From positions 1 to 47,344 of the forward strand of contig MSHB01000016.1 in the NCBI GenBank assembly GCA_001940985.1: a stretch of 47,344 nt of DNA. The letters are read 5' to 3'. The notes under the pieces were generated by a model. It ran no database searches, had not been told where the DNA came from, and saw nothing but the letters and a program-made list of their open reading frames with translations. Made by a program: the position numbers and the translations under genes. Source of the DNA: Mollicutes bacterium Phil14. GTDB lineage: Bacteria > Bacillota_I > Bacilli_A > ML615J-28 > CAG-698. The first letter of the stretch is position 1; every line of letters starts with the position of its first letter. Below are positions 33,885-42,354 of the stretch, piece by piece.

Positions 33885-34817
33885 ATGGAAGCTGCTATTA
33901 TTGTGGCGTTTATATTAATTTTTATTATTATCGTGGTGGTGGCATCTAGTTTTAGAGTTGTTTCTCAAGCTAATGCCTATGTAATTGAAAAACTTGGAAC
34001 TTATTATACTACTTGGGGAACTGGAATTCACTCCTTAATTCCTGTTGTATGTAGAGTAGCAAAAAAGGTTTCTCTAAAAGAACAAGTTATGGACTTTGAT
34101 CCTCAACCAGTTATTACTAAAGATAACGTTACAATGCAAATTGATACTGTAGTTTTCTTTACAATTACTGATCCAAAAGCCTACTGCTATGGTGTTGAAA
34201 ATCCAATTACTGCTATTGAAAAACTAACAGCTACTACTTTAAGAAATATTATTGGTGAAATTGAGTTAGACTCAACACTTACAAGTCGTGATTTAATAAA
34301 TTCAAAAATGAGAAACATCTTAGATGATGCTACTGACCCATGGGGTATTAAAGTTAATCGTGTGGAACTTAAAAACATTCTTCCACCAAAAGATATTCGT
34401 GATGCAATGGAAAAACAAATGCGTGCTGAACGTGAACGTCGTGAGGCTATCTTAAAAGCTGAAGGTGAAAAACGCAGTGCTATTTTACAAGCTGAAGGTA
34501 TTAAACAATCTGCTATTTTACAAGCTGAAGCAAAACGTCAAACTTTAATTGAAGAAGCTGAAGGTGCTAAACGTGCAGCTGTATTAAAAGCTGAAGGTGA
34601 GGCTGAAGCTATTCTGCAATTACAAGAAGCTACAGCTAAGGGTTTAGAATTATTAAAAGCTGTTAACGCTGATCAAAGTGTACTTACATTAAAAGCTTAT
34701 GAAGCTTTGGGTGAACTTGCAAAAGGTCAAGCTACAAAGATTATTGTTCCTTCTAACATTCAAGGTTTAGCAGGTCTTGCTACATCTTTGGCTGAAGTTG
34801 TAAAACAAGAAAAATAA
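33885..34817 (+). CDS. SPFH/band 7 protein (QmcA/stomatin-like)
   Basis: The 310-residue protein has one N-terminal membrane helix (about 4-24), a band 7/SPFH domain (VVSQANAYVIEKLGTYYTTW to about 180, with IGEIELDSTLTSRDLIN), and a long Ala/Glu-rich coiled-coil region (AEGEKRSAILQAEGIKQSAI, about 185-255) with a repeated EAEG pattern. The C-terminus is hydrophobic-helical (IQGLAGLATSLAEVV). Such proteins form ring or cage oligomers on membrane microdomains and often modulate proteases. The partner NfeD gene lies upstream, and a terminator follows. Confidence 0.95.
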   Translation: MEAAIIVAFILIFIIIVVVASSFRVVSQANAYVIEKLGTYYTTWGTGIHSLIPVVCRVAKKVSLKEQVMDFDPQPVITKDNVTMQIDTVVFFTITDPKAYCYGVENPITAIEKLTATTLRNIIGEIELDSTLTSRDLINSKMRNILDDATDPWGIKVNRVELKNILPPKDIRDAMEKQMRAERERREAILKAEGEKRSAILQAEGIKQSAILQAEAKRQTLIEEAEGAKRAAVLKAEGEAEAILQLQEATAKGLELLKAVNADQSVLTLKAYEALGELAKGQATKIIVPSNIQGLAGLATSLAEVVKQEK

Positions 34818-34843
34818 TACTATAAAATTTAATTAATAATATC

Positions 34844-34886
34844 AGAGATTGTTATCTATATAAAAATAGATTTCAATCTCTTTTTG
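34844..34886 (+). terminator. Terminator of the NfeD-SPFH operon
   Basis: Stem AGAGATTG / CAATCTCT with a 22-base partly paired loop, followed by TTTTTGTTTT. Confidence 0.8.
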
Positions 34887-34943
34887 TTTTAATTTTACTT
34901 GCCATTATTAATATTTTGTTATAAAATGAAGCGAGGTGACAAA

Positions 34944-35876
34944 ATGAAAGATTATGAGATTAGTATATTGAAATGGTTTAGAAGTTTTTCTAGCCCTGCA
35001 CTAGATGCGCTTTTTAGGTGTATAACCTTTCTAGGTGAACAATATTTTATCATCGTTATTATTATGGTTGCTTACTTTTTATTAGATAAAAAAGCAGGTC
35101 AAAGAATTGTTTTTGCTATGGTTGCAACAATCTGCTTAAATAACTCTATAAAGGGACTTGTTAAATATGCTAGACCTTTTGTTTATGACCCTACCTTAGA
35201 GCCAGCAAAAAATGCTATTAAGGGAGCAACAGGATATTCTTTTCCAAGTGGACACACTCAAAACGCCACTACTGCATATGCTTCTTTAGCTTTAAATATT
35301 AAAAATAAAAAAATAACAATAATTGCTATTATTATTATTTTGCTAGTTGGTCTTTCAAGATTGTATTTAGGTGTGCATTACCCTAAAGATGTTTTATTTG
35401 GATTTTTATTTGGTATCATTTGTAGTTTTTCTACATATTTTATACATAAAAGAATTGAAAATAATTCAAAAAAACAGTTTTTAACTTATTTAGTTACGTT
35501 ATTAATATTTTTACCATTTTTATTTGTATTTTGGACTAATAATTATGATGAACTAATCCTTTTAAAAGATTTCTATGTTTCATATTCTGTTTCTATGGGA
35601 CTTGTTTTGGGAATGTATTTAGAACATAGATTTGTAAACTTCGAAAAGAGTCCCGAATTAAAAACCAACATAAAAAGATTGCTTGGTTGTGTTGTTACTT
35701 TGTTAATTGTCTATGTTGGTCTAAAATTATTGTTTAAATTATCAATTTTCCCTCAAGAAAGCAACGTTTTAAAAATAATTTTTGATTCTATTAGATATTT
35801 CTTTGTTGGGTTTATGTCTTTAGGTATTTATCCTATTATTTTTAAAAATACTTTGTTTAAAAAATTAAACAATTAA
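34944..35876 (+). CDS. PAP2-family membrane phosphatase
   Basis: The roughly 310-residue polytopic protein has the three PAP2 catalytic motifs: K.{6}RP in KGLVKYARPF, PSGH in YSFPSGHTQNATT, and SR.{5}H.{3}D in SRLYLGVHYPKD. It probably removes phosphate from lipid phosphates such as undecaprenyl pyrophosphate or phosphatidic acid. A C-terminal extension adds further helices (about 185-305) beyond the core. I placed the start at MKDYEISILKW because GAGGTG lies five to six bases upstream; an upstream in-frame ATG has no such site. A bidirectional terminator follows. Confidence 0.92.
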   Translation: MKDYEISILKWFRSFSSPALDALFRCITFLGEQYFIIVIIMVAYFLLDKKAGQRIVFAMVATICLNNSIKGLVKYARPFVYDPTLEPAKNAIKGATGYSFPSGHTQNATTAYASLALNIKNKKITIIAIIIILLVGLSRLYLGVHYPKDVLFGFLFGIICSFSTYFIHKRIENNSKKQFLTYLVTLLIFLPFLFVFWTNNYDELILLKDFYVSYSVSMGLVLGMYLEHRFVNFEKSPELKTNIKRLLGCVVTLLIVYVGLKLLFKLSIFPQESNVLKIIFDSIRYFFVGFMSLGIYPIIFKNTLFKKLNN

Positions 35877-35888
35877 ATTACGCATTAT

Positions 35889-35922
35889 AAAAAGCATAGT
35901 CTATTTAAACTATGCTTTTTTT
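35889..35922. terminator. Bidirectional terminator between PAP2 gene and mnmE
   Basis: Perfect ten-base stem AAAGCATAGT / ACTATGCTTT with flanking A- and T-runs, placed between two convergent genes. Confidence 0.9.
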
Positions 35923-35933
35923 ATATAACTTTT

Positions 35934-37283
35934 TTATTTTCCTAAACAGAACTTTGAGAATAACTCGTTTATTAAAGAATCACTTGCATTAGCACCAACT
36001 ATATCACCTAGTGCCTTCCAAGCCATAGAGATATCTATATTAATCATATCCACAACTTGACCACTATAAACACCTTCTAAAGCATCATTAATTGAATTCA
36101 TAGCTTCATGAAGTTTTCCTATTTGTCGACTGTTACTAATATATGTTGCATCAATTTCAGATATATTTCCTATTTTATACATTTCCTTTATTTTTTCTTC
36201 TAAAATACATATATCATTTTCATTTAGGGCTGACATTAATATATAGTCACCTAAATTTTCTAGATTTAATTTTTTCTCTAAATCACTTTTATTTACTATT
36301 ATAACTCTGTTTTTATCCTTTGTTTTTTCTAACAATAAAAGATCTTCTTTAGTCAATTCTTGAGAATTATCAAATACTAACATTACAAGATCAGCTTTTT
36401 CTATGGCGTCTAGGCTTTTTTCTACACCTATCTTTTCAACAACATCGCTAGTCTCTCTTATTCCTGCAGTATCAACCAAATTCAAAACTATTCCACCAAG
36501 ATTAACTCTTCCTTCAACTGTATCTCTAGTAGTACCAGCGATATTAGTAACAATTGCCTTCTTTTCACGTAAAATGCCATTTAACAAACTAGATTTGCCA
36601 ACATTTGGCTTTCCAATTATAACAGTATTAACACCATCTTTTATTATTTGTGATATTTCACTTTTTTCTATTAGTTTTTTTAATTCATCTTTAACTTCTA
36701 TTAAAATTGGTTTTAAACTGTTTTGTGTAATTTGCTCTTCGTCTTCATATTCAGGATAATCAATATTGACTTCTATTTTAGCTATACAATTTAATAATTT
36801 CGCTCTTAATTTATCAATCAAATTAAAAACATCACCTCTAAGAGCCATATTAGCCATTTTCAAGCTTTCCTTAGTTTTAGCATCAATCATATCCATAACT
36901 GCTTCAGCCTGTGTCAAATCGATGCGACCATTAATAAAAGCTCTTTTGGTAAATTCTCCAGGTTCAGCCATTCTAGCACCATTTTTCAGCATAACTTCTA
37001 GCACTTTTTGAGTCACATAAGCTCCACCATGACAATTGATTTCTACCACATCTTCTTTAGTATATGTTTTTGGTGCTCTTAAGATACTGACCATAACTTC
37101 ATCAACAACTTCACCATTGTCAATTATTTTGCCATAATTTATTGTATGTGTTGGCACTTTATTTAAATTCTTTCCACGAAACGCTTTATTTACAATCTCT
37201 ACTGCATCATCACCAGTTAATCTAACTATAGAAATAGCACCTTGTCCACAGGCAGTTGAAATCGCTACTATTGTATCATTCAT
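35934..37283 (-). CDS. mnmE: tRNA modification GTPase MnmE
   Basis: MnmE with MnmG installs the aminomethyl-type group on wobble U34. The protein has the N-terminal tetrahydrofolate-binding domain (TIVAISTACGQGAISIVRLTG), a central helical part, the G domain with GKPNVGKSSLLN, DTAGIRET and NKSD, and the invariant C-terminal FCLGK. I start at MNDTIVAIS: GAGGA lies five to eight bases upstream, and a longer start five codons earlier has none. About 449 residues, normal. It begins two bases after the end of the frameshifted YiiX-like gene. Confidence 0.97.
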   Translation of the reverse strand: MNDTIVAISTACGQGAISIVRLTGDDAVEIVNKAFRGKNLNKVPTHTINYGKIIDNGEVVDEVMVSILRAPKTYTKEDVVEINCHGGAYVTQKVLEVMLKNGARMAEPGEFTKRAFINGRIDLTQAEAVMDMIDAKTKESLKMANMALRGDVFNLIDKLRAKLLNCIAKIEVNIDYPEYEDEEQITQNSLKPILIEVKDELKKLIEKSEISQIIKDGVNTVIIGKPNVGKSSLLNGILREKKAIVTNIAGTTRDTVEGRVNLGGIVLNLVDTAGIRETSDVVEKIGVEKSLDAIEKADLVMLVFDNSQELTKEDLLLLEKTKDKNRVIIVNKSDLEKKLNLENLGDYILMSALNENDICILEEKIKEMYKIGNISEIDATYISNSRQIGKLHEAMNSINDALEGVYSGQVVDMINIDISMAWKALGDIVGANASDSLINELFSKFCLGK

Positions 37284-37285
37284 AT

Positions 37286-37958
37286 TTATTCCTCGCACAA
37301 ATAATATATATTATACTCTTCTATTTTGTTTTTAACAACTCTTTGACGGCAAAAAATTAAATATGTATTATCACTTACAATCATATCATTGCCTGTTGTT
37401 GTTAGATAATCATAATTTACATTAATGCCATCAGTTTTATACGCCCTACTTATTAAATCTGTACAGTAATACCTGTTTTTTCTAAAAAACAAAAAACTAT
37501 AATTATATTTCTTTCCTAAATTATCATATATATTTTAAAACTTGTTCTTTTCTTTCATCACTATTTTCTCTAGTAAGTCCTCTACTCATTAAGTAATATA
37601 ACTCTTCTTCATCTATTGCTCCAATTGATGCTCCATGACTTGCCATACAATCATACTCATCAATTACAAGCCAACTAGAAGAATATCTCATGGGATTTCT
37701 TGATGTTAAAATAATATCTCCAGTACTACCAATATATTGATATTTATCAGCAGGATTATACATATTTTGGGCGTCTTCATAAGAATATTTAGGTCTTACT
37801 TTATAAAAGTTATTATTATCTTTTGTACCAACGTATTCTCCACGTGATATAAAATCAGCAGTTTCTTTATCAACAATTGTTTTTTCAGTAAAACCATTTG
37901 TTAAAAAAACAATTAATATTGCAATAATAATACCTAAAACCTTTTTGATTTTATTCAT
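37286..37958 (-). pseudogene. YiiX-like papain-type amidase gene with a frameshift
   Basis: The first part (from 37958) has a signal or anchor helix (about 6-24) and GDIILTSRNP with the histidine region CMASHGASIGAI, and stops at 37524. In the next frame the sequence continues as DNLGKKYNYSFLFFRKN and the catalytic-cysteine region RYYCTDLISRAYK to a stop at 37286. Together they make a complete permuted NlpC/P60 (YiiX/YebB-like) cysteine hydrolase of about 220 residues. The single frameshift lies in an alternating TATATAT run near 37522-37530, so it may be a real inactivation, a phase-variable tract or an assembly error. Confidence 0.75.
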
Positions 37959-38163
37959 TTATTTTTACTTCCTATCATATATTGTTTGTGTAATAAAGTT
38001 TTTTACTTGATTATCTTATACTTTTTATTATATCATAACCTATGAATATTACAACTCTATTTTATGACAAATCTTGGCATTTTAAAGCTTGTTTTTAAAA
38101 TTTAGACTTTTATTATCAAACTATTCATGATATAATATTAAAAAGAAATGGAGGTACAATATT

Positions 38164-38799
38164 ATGGCTCAATTTAAGCTTGCTTCTGATCGCGTAAGTG
38201 AAGATTTTTTAATCGATTTTGTTTATAACACTCTATCTTTAGATGGAAAAACTATTGAAAAGGAAGACGTTTTAAACATTATTAATGGAAATGAAGACAA
38301 AGTTAGTGAAAAAGCAAAAATTTTAATCAATAACTCTTTAAATGGTTTCAATTTTATTTTAGAAATGGTTGAAAACAATGAAGAATTAACAGAAAACAGA
38401 TTAAAGGATTTACATGAAATTATTATGAAAGGTTTAGGTGTTGGTGGCCTATATCGTAATGTTGATATTTCAATAAAAGGTTCTAACCACACTCCACCTA
38501 GTTATATAAAGGTATATGACAGAATGAAAAAGTATTTTGATGCTATTAACGATACTTCTGTTGAAAAATATGAACAAATCGCATTTAGTCATTTACAATT
38601 AGCTAAAATACATCCTTTCCTAGATGGAAATGGCAGATTGGCTAGATTAGTATTAAACTACGAACTTCTAAAAAACAATTTAAAACCTATAAGCATTGAT
38701 AAAGATAAAAAAGAAGAATATTTTAACTACTTAGAAGAATTTAAAGTAAATAAAAATATTACTCCTTTTATTGAATTTATTAAAGCAAAACAAAATTAA
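38164..38799 (+). CDS. Short Fic-family protein
   Basis: The 211-residue protein has the complete Fic motif HPFLDGNGRLARLVLNYE (His150) and a region LYRNVDISIKGSNHTPP that matches the flap side of the active site. The N-terminal helix carries TLSLDG (Thr23 to Gly28) at the place of the inhibitory motif (S/T)xxxE(G/N), with Asp in place of Glu. No DNA-binding or other extra domain is attached. GGAGG precedes the start, with a TATAAT at 38131-38136. It stands alone between mnmE and jag. Substrate unknown. Confidence 0.9.
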   Translation: MAQFKLASDRVSEDFLIDFVYNTLSLDGKTIEKEDVLNIINGNEDKVSEKAKILINNSLNGFNFILEMVENNEELTENRLKDLHEIIMKGLGVGGLYRNVDISIKGSNHTPPSYIKVYDRMKKYFDAINDTSVEKYEQIAFSHLQLAKIHPFLDGNGRLARLVLNYELLKNNLKPISIDKDKKEEYFNYLEEFKVNKNITPFIEFIKAKQN

Positions 38800-38824
38800 A
38801 ACAGGCCTAAAAGCCTGTTTTTTT
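38799..38824. terminator. Bidirectional terminator between the Fic gene and jag
   Basis: AACAGGC / GCCTGTT stem with a five-base loop, T-run to the right and A-run to the left, shared by the two convergent genes. Confidence 0.85.
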
Positions 38825-39443
38825 AAAACTTTGGTTCAATTATTAATACTCTATTAGGTTCTTCACCTTCAGAATGAGTTTTAACATCTTTCCATGTTGA
38901 TAATTTGTTATGAATTATTTTTCTTTCATAAGCGTTTAAACTATCTAATTTTATTGTTTGTTTTGTTCTAGCTACTTGTTTTCCATATTCAACAGCCATA
39001 TTTTCTAAAGATCTTTCTTTTCTACGCTTATAACCACCAACATCAACCAAAACAACCTTCAAATCTTCACCTTCATAGTAATTATTAATGATTGTTGAAA
39101 CAAGTGTTTGTAAAGCTATAAGATTTCTTGAATTCTTGCCAATTAAATAACCGTTAAATTCACCAGCATCTATATTAAATTCAACATTGTTGCCACGAAC
39201 TTTTTTCTCAATAAAACCTTCAATATTATTAAAATCTAATATCATTTGAATATATTTTTTACCTTTTTCTATACCATCAACATTTAAAACTGCTTCAACT
39301 TCTAATTTGCTTCCTATTCCTAGAAAACCTTTTATTTCTTTAACAATATTAAATTCAATGTCATTAACTTCTACACCAAAATCTTTAACTGCTAAACTTT
39401 TAGCTTCATCTATAGTTTTTGCTTCATAAACTTTTGATCTCAT
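38823..39443 (-). CDS. jag: RNA-binding protein Jag (KhpB/EloR)
   Basis: The 206-residue protein has the Jag N-terminal domain (MRSKVYEAKTIDEAKSLAV), a KH domain at about 75-135 (GEFNGYLIGKNSRNLIALQT) and an R3H domain at the C-terminus (GGYKRRKERSLENMAVEYG). In Bacillota it pairs with KhpA and affects cell elongation and division. It follows yidC by nine bases in the standard rpmH-rnpA-yidC-jag order. Confidence 0.95.
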   Translation of the reverse strand: MRSKVYEAKTIDEAKSLAVKDFGVEVNDIEFNIVKEIKGFLGIGSKLEVEAVLNVDGIEKGKKYIQMILDFNNIEGFIEKKVRGNNVEFNIDAGEFNGYLIGKNSRNLIALQTLVSTIINNYYEGEDLKVVLVDVGGYKRRKERSLENMAVEYGKQVARTKQTIKLDSLNAYERKIIHNKLSTWKDVKTHSEGEEPNRVLIIEPKF

Positions 39444-39452
39444 TGTCTTCTC

Positions 39453-40406
39453 CTACTTATTAAATTTTTCTTTTAGCGCATCTAAACGCTTTTTACTAGT
39501 TTTGCTTCCAATATAACTTTGTAATGTAGAATATACGTTACCTACTAACCAATATAAACCTAATGCAGCTGGACTTGTTATAATGAACACAACCATCATT
39601 AAAGGCATACCATAAAGCATTACTTTCATCATCATTTCTGTTTGTTTTTGTTGTTCTGTTTGTGTAGGACGACGATATTCAGGAATATCTGATTGCATTT
39701 CTTCTTTTTGTTTCTTTTGACGATGATTAATTAAAATTTGACTCACTATTTGAGTAACACCAACCAAAATGGCCAAAATCCAAATACCTGTCTTTTGGAA
39801 ACCACCTTCGCTCTTATCTTTAAATAAATCAATTCCAAACATCATACCATTTAAGAAATCAAAATCCAATGGTAATTTTGTAATTCCTAATTCAGTAGTA
39901 GCAATATAACTCATTCTTGTAGAAGGAATTCTTCTTAAAGTTTCAAAGAAGGCAATAAATATAGGTAATTGTAAGAACGGAGTTAAACAACCTTTTAGGC
40001 CAACACCATATTTCTTATATAATTGCATTATTTCCATTTGTTTTCTTTGCATACTTTCTTGATCTGTCTTACCATTATATTTTGCTTCAATTTTTGCTTG
40101 TTCTGGTGTCATTAATTGCATTTTTAAAGTTAAATCATTGCTCTTTGCGTATATTGGCCAAGCCAAACTACGGACGATTAATGTTGATACTATTATTACT
40201 AACGCATAAGAACCACCAGTTATTTTACCAACTCCATACATAAGTGCTGCCATAGGCCACACCAAAAAGTCCCATGAAGGAAACTTAAATCCATATATTG
40301 GACTATAAACTTGTTCAGTTTGTTGCTTTTTACAACCAACTAATAAAAAGCAAGCCAATATTACTACAAACATTAATAAATATTTAATTTTGTTGTTCTT
40401 TTTCAT
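39453..40406 (-). CDS. yidC: Membrane protein insertase YidC (OxaA/SpoIIIJ type)
   Basis: The 317-residue lipoprotein-type YidC has lipobox LLVGC (Cys25) and the Gram-positive YidC layout: five helices, with the conserved hydrophilic-groove arginine region VSTLIVRSLAWPIYAKS, GLKGCLTPFLQLPIFIAFFE, and a basic C-terminal tail. Its ATG overlaps the rnpA stop by four bases, so the two are translationally coupled. Bacilli often have a second YidC; none is in this window. Confidence 0.96.
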   Translation of the reverse strand: MKKNNKIKYLLMFVVILACFLLVGCKKQQTEQVYSPIYGFKFPSWDFLVWPMAALMYGVGKITGGSYALVIIVSTLIVRSLAWPIYAKSNDLTLKMQLMTPEQAKIEAKYNGKTDQESMQRKQMEIMQLYKKYGVGLKGCLTPFLQLPIFIAFFETLRRIPSTRMSYIATTELGITKLPLDFDFLNGMMFGIDLFKDKSEGGFQKTGIWILAILVGVTQIVSQILINHRQKKQKEEMQSDIPEYRRPTQTEQQKQTEMMMKVMLYGMPLMMVVFIITSPAALGLYWLVGNVYSTLQSYIGSKTSKKRLDALKEKFNK

Positions 40407-40738
40407 CTTTTATCCTTTCTTATTCTTATAAATAGTTTTTTTAAATCCTCTTCTTTTTCTTTGTACGTTAAACTCTTGCTTAATTGTTTAACAACTATTA
40501 ACAAACTATAACCTATTAAATCATCAAAATTTTTCCTAACTATCTCTTTAACTACTCTTTTTTGATAATTTCTTTCGACAGCATTTCCGTTTTTCTTAGA
40601 AACAGAAATAGCGATTTTAGTCTCATTGCTTGCGTTTTTTCTATAATATATAGCAAAGAACTTATCGCCAACGCTCACTTTCATTTTTACAAGCTTTTCA
40701 ATTTCAAAATTCTTTCTTAAACTGTACCTTCTGTTCAT
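40403..40738 (-). CDS. rnpA: Ribonuclease P protein component
   Basis: This is the protein cofactor of RNase P, which matures tRNA 5' ends. From MNRRYSLRKN it is 111 residues, with the conserved basic loop AISVSKKNGNAVERNYQKRVVKEIVR. The start was moved to the ATG at 40738: GGAG is six bases upstream, whereas the longer frame begins with a TTG that is itself part of this ribosome binding site. It overlaps yidC by four bases. Confidence 0.95.
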   Translation of the reverse strand: MNRRYSLRKNFEIEKLVKMKVSVGDKFFAIYYRKNASNETKIAISVSKKNGNAVERNYQKRVVKEIVRKNFDDLIGYSLLIVVKQLSKSLTYKEKEEDLKKLFIRIRKDKR

Positions 40739-40753
40739 TTTCTTCTCCAATTA

Positions 40754-40797
40754 ACAAAAAAAGGGCCACTGTTTTTATGACATACAAGTGGTCCTAG
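40754..40797 (-). terminator. Hairpin/partial terminator between rpmH and rnpA
   Basis: On the minus strand the arms GGACCACT and AGTGGCCC pair with one A-C mismatch around a 15-base loop and are followed by TTTTTTTG. Located between rpmH and rnpA, it probably cuts down read-through so that L34 is made in excess of RnpA. Confidence 0.65.
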
Positions 40798-40810
40798 ATT
40801 CCTTAATTTA

Positions 40811-40945
40811 CTATGCAGTTAATTGTTTTCTACCTTTTTTGCGTCTACGCGCTAAAACAGCTCTTCCACCAACAGTCGCCATACGAGCACGAAAACCATG
40901 TGTTTTACTATGCTTGCGTTTATTGGGTTGATATGTTCTTTTCAT
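40811..40945 (-). CDS. rpmH: 50S ribosomal protein L34
   Basis: The 44-residue product reads [18 protein letters not shown], then [17 protein letters not shown] and a KKGRKQLTA end, an unmistakable L34. AGGAGGTG is ten bases upstream, and a consensus promoter lies at 40981-41009. It heads the rpmH-rnpA-yidC-jag operon. Confidence 0.98.
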   Translation of the reverse strand: MKRTYQPNKRKHSKTHGFRARMATVGGRAVLARRRKKGRKQLTA

Positions 40946-40980
40946 ACTAGAGCACCTCCTAAATTAAACCATGCTGCTAT

Positions 40981-41009
40981 ATTATACTTTATCTTAAATA
41001 AAAAGTCAA
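40981..41009 (-). promoter_or_regulatory. Strong sigma-A promoter of rpmH operon
   Basis: On the minus strand: TTGACT, 17 bases, TATAAT, 36 bases before the rpmH start. Confidence 0.9.
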
Positions 41010-41031
41010 GGTTTTTTTATTTTTTTGTTTT

Positions 41032-42024
41032 TTATCTAATTAAATCACTAAATTTTTCCTTATAGAAAACAGAAGTTCTTCCACCATAAGAGTTTGTAAC
41101 AAACGCTTTAACAATAATATACTCTGGTTCTAACTTTTCAGCTACACTATTAACTGAAGTTAAACCTGCTTTTTCAGCATAATATACATTATAAAAACCA
41201 ACTAATGGATATACATTTCCTTTTTTATCAACTACCCATGATTGATAATCCATATGGTATAACTTTGCAGTAATTTTTACATTTGCAGTTGTAGTCACAA
41301 CATAAAGGTCACTATCACTTGATTTTGAAACTGAAATAGAGAAATTTAATACATCTTGGTAAATCTTCTTAGTGTTTTCAGCTTGATTTTTTTCTTTTTT
41401 GCTTAAAGTCATCATTTCTTCTGCAAATCTATATGTTCTATTTTCTGTATTTCCTTCACTATCAATTGTCTCATAAGCAATATTACCAAAAAGTTTTTGA
41501 TATGTTCCACCCTTAACAACTTTATCGCTTACTAAAGTGTGAACAATTGGTAATTTTGAATATGTTGATCTGCTTCCTGAATAGAAATAGTCCATAGTAT
41601 CATTTTTAGTAAGACCACTAATTTCATAATTAACCATAAGGTTTTCATCTTTTTCTTCACTACCATTAACTGAAGAATTATCGTTTAAGTAAGCTGTAAC
41701 TGTTTGTTTTTCTTCTACAGCACCGTTTTTATCAACTGTCAACTTTGTTGAAAGCTTCAAATATACAGAAACTTTTTGACTGCTTGTGTGTGTGTAGTTA
41801 GGTACAGATGTATAATCGTATTTAGGGAAGCATACAGCAGCAACGCTTATTGCCACAACTAAATATATCATTAATATTACAACTATTGTTCCTTTATTTA
41901 AAAAATTAGGAAAGTTGAAAATATTTTTCTTTTCTTTAATTAAATTAACATTACTTTTTTTCTCTTTAACTAAATTAACACTATTTTTTTTCCTTTTTAA
42001 ATTAACATTCTTTTTTTTACTCAT
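41032..42024 (-). CDS. Unknown single-pass membrane protein beside oriC
   Basis: The 330-residue protein begins with a lysine-rich cytoplasmic segment containing three copies of a VNL..(K/E)KK motif (residues about 4-37), then one membrane helix (about 48-68, GTIVVILMIYLVVAISVAAV), then an outside domain of about 260 residues rich in Tyr, Ser, Thr and Val (beta-type). No family is recognised. It sits between rpmH and dnaA, where these genes are usually adjacent. GGAGGA lies 26 bases upstream of the ATG with an inverted repeat between, so the start region is unusual; the ATG may instead rely on a weak closer site. Confidence 0.8.
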   Translation of the reverse strand: MSKKKNVNLKRKKNSVNLVKEKKSNVNLIKEKKNIFNFPNFLNKGTIVVILMIYLVVAISVAAVCFPKYDYTSVPNYTHTSSQKVSVYLKLSTKLTVDKNGAVEEKQTVTAYLNDNSSVNGSEEKDENLMVNYEISGLTKNDTMDYFYSGSRSTYSKLPIVHTLVSDKVVKGGTYQKLFGNIAYETIDSEGNTENRTYRFAEEMMTLSKKEKNQAENTKKIYQDVLNFSISVSKSSDSDLYVVTTTANVKITAKLYHMDYQSWVVDKKGNVYPLVGFYNVYYAEKAGLTSVNSVAEKLEPEYIIVKAFVTNSYGGRTSVFYKEKFSDLIR

Positions 42025-42187
42025 ATTATCACAATGGATTTAGATCCAATTCCTCCATAATTTTGTTTACTTATATTATTTTATCATATTTTTTGTTTTT
42101 TGCAATGTTTTTTTATTTATACACGTTTCTTTGTGAAAAACTTATCATTTTTTGTGATATTCTCTTTCTATATTATATAGGGCATTG

Positions 42188-42280
42188 TTTTCCACAAATT
42201 TTGTGGATATGTGTATAAGTTATCCCTTTTTTTTATCAACAAATTATCCGTTTTTTTTCAACAGGTGGAAAAGTGGATAT
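42188..42280. other. oriC part 1: DnaA-box cluster upstream of dnaA
   Basis: Several sequences match the DnaA box TTATCCACA with one mismatch: TTTTCCACA (42188-42196), TGTGGATAT on the other strand (42202-42210) and TTATCAACA (42233-42241). Weaker ones are at 42220, 42244, 42264 and 42272. The 330 bases between the neighbouring gene and dnaA hold nothing else apart from the dnaA ribosome binding site (GAGGTG near 42343). An open frame reading through from 42211 is not coding. Confidence 0.8.
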
Positions 42281-42354
42281 TTTTTTTCATTTTCCTATTT
42301 ATTATTTGTTGGTTTTGTGGTATTATTATATTATGTGAATTGAGGTGTGACTAT

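Noticed and set aside
34187..34378. Minus-strand open frame opposite the SPFH gene
   Set aside because: It is antisense to a conserved gene and without its own translation signals.
42211..42354. N-terminal extension of dnaA by 48 codons
   Set aside because: It would translate the DnaA-box cluster. The true DnaA start MSESLELW has a proper ribosome binding site.
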